Assembly (NCBI GenBank): GCA_904501975.1 | Contig: CAJGCZ010000023.1 | Location: 1-37,755, forward strand | Direction of reading: 5' to 3' | Length of the DNA: 37,755 nt | Origin: an uncultured Akkermansia sp. | GTDB lineage: Bacteria > Verrucomicrobiota > Verrucomicrobiia > Verrucomicrobiales > Akkermansiaceae | Part shown: piece after piece, positions 7,690 to 15,107 of the stretch | How positions within the stretch are numbered: the stretch's first letter is position 1 | Layout: the number at the start of each line of letters is the position of its first letter | Position numbers and translations under genes: made by a program | Notes under the pieces: model-generated | What the model was told of the DNA's origin: nothing | The model's database searches: none | Seen by the model: only the letters and a program-made list of their open reading frames with translations

Positions 7690-8001
7690 TGCACCCCTTT
7701 ATACCACCCCTCCGGGGTTCCAATTGATGGGTGTCTAACCCGGGGTTCCGCCGCTAACGCGGCTCCACCACCGGGCTATTTTATAGCGCCCCACCGGGGC
7801 TCAGAATTCGGCTCGCTGCGCTCGCGGTATTTGGGAGAAGAACGGCTGACGCCGTGGTGAAGAATGCCCGTTGGGCATGGTGAAGAATCTGCCTGTGGCA
7901 GATGGTGAAGAACAGCTTACGCTGTAGTGAAGAACGCACCTGCGGTGCGTAGTACGGAGGGCCGACAAACTCCCATTTATCAACTAAAAACTTTAACAGA
8001 G
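7690..8001 (-). repeat. Modular palindromic 3'-end element, copy 3 (type B)
   Basis: Element attached to the 3' end of ptsI: its conserved entry begins at the TAG stop codon (8002-8004). Reading away from ptsI come the entry (CTCTGTTAAAG and TTTTTAGTT), a CGGCCCTCCGTACTAC segment, a train of five hairpins (7950 down to 7843), a segment GCGAGCGCAGCGAGCCGAAT, then the same three distal hairpin modules as type A: GCCCC/GGGGC-like (about 7787-7800), the compound CCGGG module with inner GCCGCG-TTAG-CGGC (about 7737-7776), and ACCCC/GGGGT (about 7706-7718). Together with copy 2 it fills the 616-bp gene-free gap between the lipoprotein and ptsI. Confidence 0.82.
7843..7950. repeat. Train of five short hairpins with GGTGAAGA linker
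   Basis: Five perfect small palindromes, centres about 23-24 nt apart: CGGC-TGAC-GCCG (7843-7854), ATGCCC-GTT-GGGCAT (7864-7878), ATCTGCC-TGT-GGCAGAT (7887-7903), CAGC-TTAC-GCTG (7913-7924) and ACGCACC-TGC-GGTGCGT (7934-7950). Each stem has a different sequence, but the linkers are near identical (GGTGAAGA or AGTGAAGA). The window-end copy repeats the same five stems exactly. Confidence 0.88.
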
Positions 8002-9756
<1,755 letters not shown>

Positions 9757-9805
9757 GAACGGTCAGAATCTTCGGTAGGGTATGAAGCGTGATTGAGAAA
9801 GCTAT

Positions 9806-10072
9806 TTAGGCTTCGCCGAATTTGCCGGCTACCAGCTCTTCCAATGCGGCCATGGCCTCGGCCTCATCTGGGCCTTCTACCGATACCTCAATATCAGCAC
9901 CACAGCCTACAGCCAACATCATTAACCCCATAATACTTTTTCCGTCAACGGCTTCATCGTCTTTCTCCACCGTAACATCAGACTGAAAACGGCTGGCAAC
10001 GCGCACAAACTGAGCAGCGGGGCGAGCATGAATTCCGAGCTTGTTGAGAACAGTGAGTTTTTTGGTAATCAT
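9806..10072 (-). CDS. ptsH: HPr phosphocarrier protein
   Basis: An 88-residue carrier that accepts phosphate from enzyme I on His in GIHARPAAQF (His15 by family numbering) and hands it to EII or regulatory targets. The regulatory serine region GKSIMGLMMLAVGCG is present, so Ser phosphorylation by an HPr kinase is possible; no hprK gene is in view. Start at 10072 gives the normal HPr N-terminus (MITKKLTVLNKLGIHARPA); an upstream in-frame extension to 10231 is not HPr-like. First gene of a ptsH-ptsI operon. The promoter -10 is probably TATACT at 10105-10110. Confidence 0.95.
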   Translation of the reverse strand: MITKKLTVLNKLGIHARPAAQFVRVASRFQSDVTVEKDDEAVDGKSIMGLMMLAVGCGADIEVSVEGPDEAEAMAALEELVAGKFGEA

Positions 10073-10104
10073 ATCTTTTGCGGGGTTCCTATTTGCTGTC
10101 TGAA

Positions 10105-10110
10105 AGTATA
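10105..10110 (-). promoter_or_regulatory. Probable -10 box of ptsHI promoter
   Basis: TATACT on the minus strand, 32 nt upstream of the ptsH ATG. The region 17-18 bp upstream (near 10128-10134) does not match TTGACA well, so only the -10 is claimed. Confidence 0.4.
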
Positions 10111-10193
10111 CGATATATCCCCTGCGTTGGCGAGCTTTTTTTTCAGCAAAATTCAGGGAGATTGATTTTTGCGAAACGAGCGCGAGAAAAGGC

Positions 10194-10221
10194 TTGCAAA
10201 ACGTATGAGTTGTGGCATACT
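10194..10221 (+). promoter_or_regulatory. Promoter of patatin-like gene
   Basis: -35 TTGCAA (10194-10199), 16-bp spacer, -10 CATACT (10216-10221); ATG at 10243, 21 nt beyond the -10. It is divergent from the ptsH promoter. Confidence 0.55.
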
Positions 10222-10242
10222 GACCGAGCAAAAATTCAAAAC

Positions 10243-11088
10243 ATGAAGAGGGGTCTAGTTTTAGAAGGCGGAGCCATGCGAGGCATGTTTACAGCCGGTG
10301 TCATGGATGTAATGATGGAAGCCGGTATCGAATTTGACGGCGCCATTGGAGTATCTGCCGGCGCAGCTTTTGGTGTTAATTACAAGAGCAAGCAAATTGG
10401 GCGAGTGATTCGCTACAACATGCAGTTTTGCAATGATCCCCGCTACTGTGGCCTCAATAGCCTGATTACCACGGGCAATATTTACAACACAGAGTTTGCC
10501 TACAAGATTGTGCCCCTACAATACCACCCCTTTGATTTTGCAGCCTACTCCAAACACCCCATGGAGTTTGTGGTGGTATGCACGGATATTGAAACAGGCA
10601 AGCCGGTTTACCACACCTATGCCGGATGGGAGGACCATGGATTTGATTGGATACGCGCCTCAGCTTCCATGCCTTTGGTTTCTCAAATTGTTGAAATTGA
10701 CGGCGTTAAAATGTTAGATGGAGGAATCAGCGACCCTCTGCCTCTCCGCCGCTTTGAGCAACAGGGGTACAACAAAAATGTGGTGATTCTTACCCAGCCG
10801 GGCGATTACCGCAAACGCAAAACAAGCGCCATGCTGCTGCTGAAGCTCATGTACAAAAAATACCCGCACTTGGTTCACGCCATGAAAGTGCGCCACGAGG
10901 TGTACAATGAATCCGTGGAATACATTAACCGCAAGGAAGCCGCGGGAGACATATTGGTGATTCGTCCGGAGAGTCCCCTGCCCGTAAGCCGCGTAGAGAA
11001 AAGCCCGAAGAAACTTCGCGAGTGCTATGAGATAGGCCGCGCTGCCGCCCTCCAACGCTTAGAGGAAATTAAACAGTTTTTAGCCTAA
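10243..11088 (+). CDS. Patatin-like phospholipase (YjjU type)
   Basis: A 281-residue serine lipid hydrolase with the patatin Ser-Asp dyad. The oxyanion-hole glycines are in LEGGAMRGMF (8-16), the nucleophile in GVSAG (Ser38), and the Asp in DGG (Asp159, KMLDGGISDPLP). The C-terminal part (RPESPLPVSRVEKSPKKL) resembles the YjjU-type bacterial patatins. No signal peptide or membrane segment is evident, so it is probably cytoplasmic; its substrate is unknown. Start 10243 is chosen because the family N-terminus (KRGLVLEGGAMRG) begins directly there and a promoter lies just upstream. A bidirectional terminator follows 17 nt after the stop. Confidence 0.9.
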   Translation: MKRGLVLEGGAMRGMFTAGVMDVMMEAGIEFDGAIGVSAGAAFGVNYKSKQIGRVIRYNMQFCNDPRYCGLNSLITTGNIYNTEFAYKIVPLQYHPFDFAAYSKHPMEFVVVCTDIETGKPVYHTYAGWEDHGFDWIRASASMPLVSQIVEIDGVKMLDGGISDPLPLRRFEQQGYNKNVVILTQPGDYRKRKTSAMLLLKLMYKKYPHLVHAMKVRHEVYNESVEYINRKEAAGDILVIRPESPLPVSRVEKSPKKLRECYEIGRAAALQRLEEIKQFLA

Positions 11089-11105
11089 CCCCATCGGGTA
11101 GAGAT

Positions 11106-11137
11106 AAAAAAGGCCCCGCAAGCAGCGGGGCCTTTTT
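11106..11137. terminator. Bidirectional Rho-independent terminator
   Basis: Stem GGCCCCGC/GCGGGGCC (11112-11119 and 11125-11132), 5-nt loop, preceded by six A and followed by five T. It serves both convergent genes, the patatin gene and the M60 peptidase gene. Confidence 0.92.
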
Positions 11138-11145
11138 GTTGAGAT

Positions 11146-12870
11146 TTACTTCTCCTTACCGGACCAAATGACGTACCGCGTGCCGTCCCACTGCACGGCA
11201 GTAATACGCGTTGTACCCTCAGGAATAATCAAATCCGTGGATTCGTTGTCCTCATGGTTCAATCCGCGAATCGCCACACGGCACAAACGCTTGCCGCGGT
11301 AGCATTCGAAGGCAACAGCATTCTTCCACTCGTTGCCGGGAATGGTTACAATACCACGGCTTACATCGAGCTTAAAGTTGGGAGAAGGCTCCACCGGCAA
11401 GCGGTCCTTAAAGATATTGACGGTGTTAGCATTCACATAATAAATGACCGAGGTATCGGGCTTGGGGTACTGAGCCATGTGGGCAAGAGCCTTCTCACAC
11501 ATCTCCGGGGTAATGGTAACGTGGTGGCTGCTGTAGTCTTCCACAAAGCGATTCATGGGAGCCAGAATACCGGTTTTCACAAAGAACTCGGAGAGGTCCA
11601 GCTTAACGGCATCTGCAGCACGGGTGCAGAACTGCACACGCAACTCACCATGCGGAGTATCTGCCGCATCTTTGCGAGCCTGCTCGTAAATGTAGGGGTA
11701 GAAGCCATCCTGCCCGCGAGCCACGGCAAAATAGAGCTGCAACTGCCAGAGGGGAGAGACGGAAACGAAGTGATCGCCCGTGCGCTCACCCGGCACGTTG
11801 TTGATGCCGTAGTCCGGCCCGGTCATGAACTGCCAGAGCTGGCGACGCACCAAGGCGGAGTTGATGTAGCAATCAAAGCGCCCACCACGCATGCGCTCAT
11901 GGTAGCCCATAACGGGTGTCACCTCGTGCTCCAAGCGGCAATTATCGGGGTTAATATTGTAGCAGCACCAGGCAGAGAAGATATTGTTTGTTACCTCTTG
12001 GGTGCCGGCCCACATCATGCCCGGACGGCACTGGTTAATGTGCCCGAACTCGTGTGCAATGCCCCAAGCCGTATGCTTGAGCGAATCCACATTGGCCACC
12101 TCTCTTAAGGCGGTGTTAATGTAGGCAGTGCCCATGCCGTCTGCGTGCATAAAGCCACTCCACTGCACGCGGCCATGGATGTGGTTGCCGGGGTGGCAGC
12201 CATAGCGCTCCCAACCCAGCATATCCTGCTGGTTCTTAATCACGCCATCGTAGAGGGCAATCAACTCCGGCCCGCGGTTCGGGCAGTGCTCTTTAAGCCC
12301 ATCCACATTGTATGCCAACTGGGCACGCTCGCCAAGAATATCCAGTATATTACCCTGAGCCCCGGCTAACAGGCGGCGCCATGTGTCCGCGTTGTCGTGC
12401 TGCGTAAACACACCGTTGACGTGCCCGCCCTCTAAGCGTACCTTCAATGCCGGAGCAGACTCCGGCGTGGCAGAGCGATAATTAAAGTAGCCCAGCCCTT
12501 GCGTGGGTGCCGTAAAGGAGTTGACACCGGACTTCAACGGAATCTCGGCATGCCCGCCATCACGATCAAAATTATGGATAATGAAGCTAAGCCCCTTGGG
12601 TGCATCGCCCTGCACGTCAATGGTTACCAACTCACCGGAGCGATAGAAGATACCGGTGGGGTTTTCGAAGGGAGAATAATTATTCGTGCGCAAGCGTTCT
12701 CGCACAATCTCCTGCGGCAAATAGGCGCGGAACTCGCGGTTGCGGTAAGCGGCCTCCGTATCAACACTCGTGTTGAGTTGGGAATAATCCGTACCGGCAG
12801 GTATCTCGGCATGCAGGGGCATGGCACCCCATACTCCCCAAGCCAACATCATATAAGCAAATATTTTCAT
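11146..12870 (-). CDS. Secreted peptidase M60 (enhancin/mucinase-type) family protein
   Basis: A 574-residue exported zinc metallopeptidase. Signal peptide 1-21 (cleavage near PLHA). An N-terminal beta-rich region contains ENPTGIFYRSGELVTIDV (69-86), the typical entry to the M60 domain. The active site HEFGH at 273-277 with E292 (HExxH-x14-E) fits the M60 zinc motif. A C-terminal beta region (about 475-574) may bind substrate. Known M60 enzymes cleave O-glycosylated mucin-like proteins, so a role in mucus glycoprotein degradation is inferred. It lies 21 nt after an ankyrin gene and seems to be in its operon; unlike most genes here it has an AGAAAGGA-type ribosome site before the ATG. Alternative: a non-mucin glycopeptidase. 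Confidence 0.9.
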   Translation of the reverse strand: MKIFAYMMLAWGVWGAMPLHAEIPAGTDYSQLNTSVDTEAAYRNREFRAYLPQEIVRERLRTNNYSPFENPTGIFYRSGELVTIDVQGDAPKGLSFIIHNFDRDGGHAEIPLKSGVNSFTAPTQGLGYFNYRSATPESAPALKVRLEGGHVNGVFTQHDNADTWRRLLAGAQGNILDILGERAQLAYNVDGLKEHCPNRGPELIALYDGVIKNQQDMLGWERYGCHPGNHIHGRVQWSGFMHADGMGTAYINTALREVANVDSLKHTAWGIAHEFGHINQCRPGMMWAGTQEVTNNIFSAWCCYNINPDNCRLEHEVTPVMGYHERMRGGRFDCYINSALVRRQLWQFMTGPDYGINNVPGERTGDHFVSVSPLWQLQLYFAVARGQDGFYPYIYEQARKDAADTPHGELRVQFCTRAADAVKLDLSEFFVKTGILAPMNRFVEDYSSHHVTITPEMCEKALAHMAQYPKPDTSVIYYVNANTVNIFKDRLPVEPSPNFKLDVSRGIVTIPGNEWKNAVAFECYRGKRLCRVAIRGLNHEDNESTDLIIPEGTTRITAVQWDGTRYVIWSGKEK

Positions 12871-12891
12871 GTTCGCATTCCTTTCTACTTT

Positions 12892-13926
12892 TTACTTCAA
12901 CAGGGTGGCACACTCACCTTCGGCGTACTCTGCCGCTTTCTTTCCCTGCTCATCAACAGCATTGCGGTCAGCCCCGGCATCCAACAAGGTCTTCACCATA
13001 AAGTGGCTCTTGGCGCGCACAGCCATGTGCAGCAAGGGCGATTTGCGGAAGCGGTAGTCGTTCACCTTCATACCGGCATTCAGGAACATTTGCAGATAAT
13101 CCGCACGATTACCCATAATAGCCATACCAACAGGGTAGCCATTGCGACCGCCATCCGGGTTAAAGTTCTCGGCCTTATAGGCGGGGATGAGCGCCTCCAC
13201 AGCGGCGGAGTTACGGCTCCAAACAGCATCGTGCAAAGGGGTAGCACCATTGTTGCCCGGGTGCATGGGATTAGCCCCGGCGGCCAGCAATGTTTTGATT
13301 ACCTCTGCACGGGCGCTGACAGCAGCCAAATGCAGCACACTCTTCTTGTTGTTGGTTACGTAATTAACATCGGCACCGGCCTGAATCAACAGCCCGGCCA
13401 TGGCGGCCTGGTTGGCAGAAACAGCCACACAAAGAAGCGTACCGCTGTTATCCGCATTCAGTGCATTGGGGTTCACTCCATTTTGTAAGGCTTGTTTCAC
13501 GGCGTCCGCATGGCCACTGCGAATGTCGTTGGCCAACTGAATCTCAAGGGAGCGCACTTTGCCGGCGGCATCCAACGCAGCTATCACCTCTGCCTGTGTA
13601 GCCAGCTCCCTAGCCGTACGGCCGGCAGCATCTTTGGCGGCTACATCTGCCCCGGCAGCTAACAATACACGCACCGCCTCGGCCTTACCGGCAACGGCGG
13701 CCAAATGCAAGGGAGTATTACCCAGCTCATCTGCCGTATTGATAAAGGCAGGCTGTCTCTCCACTGCTTTTTTCACCTGCCCCACATTCCCATACTCCAC
13801 AGCCTCGTGGGGAGAAAATACAGCGTTGGAACGCTTCATTAATTCACGCCACTTATCAAGCTCATCGGCAGAAGCCACCACGGCTCCCGCCATCATTAAC
13901 GTCACTAGTACTTGTGTTTTCATCAT
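12892..13926 (-). CDS. Secreted ankyrin-repeat protein
   Basis: A 344-residue protein from ATG 13926 (or 13923), starting with a signal peptide (VLVTLMMAGAVVASA). The rest is largely ankyrin repeats: copies of G-TPLHLAA----A-VLL-AGAD-N are visible at about residues 60-93 (LGNTPLHLAAVAGKAEAVRV), 158-190, 191-224 (KSVLHLAAVSARAEVIKTLL), 225-258 (NGATPLHDAVW) and at the end (SPLLHMAVRAKSHFMVKTLL). Ankyrin repeats mediate protein binding; outside the cytoplasm they may form a chaperone, inhibitor or immunity surface. It is first in an operon with the M60 peptidase, so binding or controlling that enzyme is a reasonable guess. Its promoter lies 60 nt upstream, with a perfect palindrome in the leader. 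An upstream in-frame start (14016) would lie within the promoter. Confidence 0.88.
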   Translation of the reverse strand: MMKTQVLVTLMMAGAVVASADELDKWRELMKRSNAVFSPHEAVEYGNVGQVKKAVERQPAFINTADELGNTPLHLAAVAGKAEAVRVLLAAGADVAAKDAAGRTARELATQAEVIAALDAAGKVRSLEIQLANDIRSGHADAVKQALQNGVNPNALNADNSGTLLCVAVSANQAAMAGLLIQAGADVNYVTNNKKSVLHLAAVSARAEVIKTLLAAGANPMHPGNNGATPLHDAVWSRNSAAVEALIPAYKAENFNPDGGRNGYPVGMAIMGNRADYLQMFLNAGMKVNDYRFRKSPLLHMAVRAKSHFMVKTLLDAGADRNAVDEQGKKAAEYAEGECATLLK

Positions 13927-13957
13927 CGTATTAATGGTTAATACTTTACATTCCTCA

Positions 13958-13974
13958 ACAGCCACCGTGGCTGT
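13958..13974. repeat. Perfect 17-bp palindrome in the ankyrin-M60 leader
   Basis: ACAGCCAC-C-GTGGCTGT, 8-bp arms around one base. It sits between the predicted transcription start (about 13981) and the ATG of the ankyrin gene, in the position of an operator or an RNA hairpin. Confidence 0.7.
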
Positions 13975-13987
13975 TTTCCTCACACTG

Positions 13988-14016
13988 ATTATAACACAAC
14001 AAAAGAGAATTGACAA
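13988..14016 (-). promoter_or_regulatory. Promoter of ankyrin-M60 operon
   Basis: Minus-strand -35 TTGTCA (14011-14016), 17-bp spacer, -10 TATAAT (13988-13993). The leader is about 55 nt, unusually long for this window, and contains the 17-bp palindrome. Confidence 0.7.
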
Positions 14017-14146
14017 GTTATACTGCTACTACGAGCTAAAGATATGTATTTCTACGAGGCCAAGAGGGGAGAACGCGCACCGCCCCTCCTTTTAATCCCG
14101 CTAATATTTTCGGAATTAATAAGATTTAATTTTAACAACTATATGC

Positions 14147-14175
14147 TTGACATGGGAGATACATTTTGATACTTT
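14147..14175 (+). promoter_or_regulatory. Promoter of thioredoxin-like gene
   Basis: -35 TTGACA (14147-14152), 17-bp spacer, -10 TACTTT (14170-14175); GATACT at 14168 with a 15-bp spacer is an alternative. ATG 14185 follows after 9 nt. Confidence 0.6.
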
Positions 14176-14184
14176 CACGACATC

Positions 14185-14751
14185 ATGAAACGCACATTCT
14201 TTCACCTCGCGTTGATGGCCGGCATTTTTGCCGGGGTAATGGCACCTGCTTGTTATGCAGACGAAGATGCTACCCCCAAGACCACCAAGAAGGTCAAGAA
14301 GAACAAAAAAGGCGATAGTGGCGAGAGCGCTAAGGGTAACTTACCCGCAGTGAAGGCCGCCATTGCCGACATTGAATTTTTGGATGGGGAGCCGTCCAAG
14401 AAGGCAAAATACTATGTCTACCTGCACTCTGCCTCTTGGTGTGGCCCGTGCAAGGCGCTGATGCCCAGCATTGTGAAAGAGTACAAGAAGATGAAGAAAA
14501 AGAAGATTGAAATCATCTTGATTGGTCACGACAAAACAGAGGAAGCAGCTAAGGCCTATTTAGAACACTATGAGGCGGGCTTCCCCTGCATCTTGTCTTC
14601 CTCCCCGGCTGCCTCTACCCTGCCCGGTTATACCAGCCCGGGTGGTATTCCCTACGCTACGATTGTAGACGAAGACGGCAACGTGCTTTACAATAACCAC
14701 GCCAAGGGTGTGCTTGATTGGAAAAAGATTTGTAAACCTAAGAAAAAGTAA
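14185..14751 (+). CDS. Secreted thioredoxin-like protein
   Basis: A 188-residue exported protein with a signal peptide (about 1-25, MAPACYA). A lysine-rich linker (about residues 31-47) follows. The thioredoxin fold carries the redox motif WCGPCK in SASWCGPCKALMPSI, with the cis-proline in GGIPYATIVD and an extra Cys (FPCIL) in between. I infer a periplasmic disulfide oxidoreductase of the TlpA/thioredoxin type; partner proteins are unknown. It ends 356 bp before the convergent kinase gene, in a palindrome-rich region. A basic low-complexity spacer like this one also occurs in the HExxH protein at 256-1470. Confidence 0.88.
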   Translation: MKRTFFHLALMAGIFAGVMAPACYADEDATPKTTKKVKKNKKGDSGESAKGNLPAVKAAIADIEFLDGEPSKKAKYYVYLHSASWCGPCKALMPSIVKEYKKMKKKKIEIILIGHDKTEEAAKAYLEHYEAGFPCILSSSPAASTLPGYTSPGGIPYATIVDEDGNVLYNNHAKGVLDWKKICKPKKK

Positions 14752-14982
14752 GTAGAAATACGAGCTACGAATTCCGAAGGACGAAGTGAATTTACAATTT
14801 ACGACGTACAAGGTACAATTTGTTAAGCTTGGCGGCTAAGCCGCACGAGGGGCAAAGCTTAGCCTCGCTTACCGCCCGCGCTCAAGGCGCGGGCGGCAGC
14901 TTATGCTGAGCTTTGCTATCTTTGCGCCGTAAGCGCGGAACTCACAAATTCGCATGTCGGAATTCGCACCTCGTACTTCTAC
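14752..14982. repeat. Non-coding element with 25-bp terminal inverted repeats
   Basis: The left end (14752-14776, GTAGAAATACGAGCTACGAA and five more bases) and the right end (14958-14982) are inverted copies agreeing at 22 of 25 positions. Inside are nested palindromes: GCGGC-TAA-GCCGC (14832-14844), a 10-bp stem CCGCCCGCGC/GCGCGGGCGG (14872-14896) and GCGC/GCGC (14924-14936). No ORF of note. It resembles a small non-autonomous (MITE-like) element or a large cruciform repeat. The left end begins right at the stop of the thioredoxin-like gene. Confidence 0.7.
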
Positions 14983-15015
14983 AAATTGGTAGTTGTGGGG
15001 GAAATACTATCGGAG

Positions 15016-15082
15016 TGTTGGACTTTAGTCCAACATTTATTATCAAACCATACCACCAAAAAGGTGGGACTAAAGTCCCACC
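15016..15082. repeat. Pair of GGACT/AGTCC hairpins
   Basis: TGTTGGACT-TT-AGTCCAACA (15016-15035) and GGTGGGACT-AA-AGTCCCACC (15063-15082). Their cores GGACTTTAGTCC and GGACTAAAGTCC are reverse complements of each other. They sit between the convergent thioredoxin-like and kinase genes and may stop transcription in both directions. The rest of the gap to 15107 shows nothing else. Confidence 0.75.
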
Positions 15083-15107
15083 CTACGATACAACCGAGCT
15101 ATATCAT

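Noticed and set aside
7843..7950. CRISPR array
   Set aside because: Here the palindromes vary and the short linkers are constant, the reverse of repeat-spacer order; units are only 23-24 nt and no cas genes are near.
7801..7983. Minus-strand ORF of about 60 codons, repeated at 37547-37741
   Set aside because: It is the hairpin train read as protein. All three base differences between copies change the amino acid and fall in hairpin loops.
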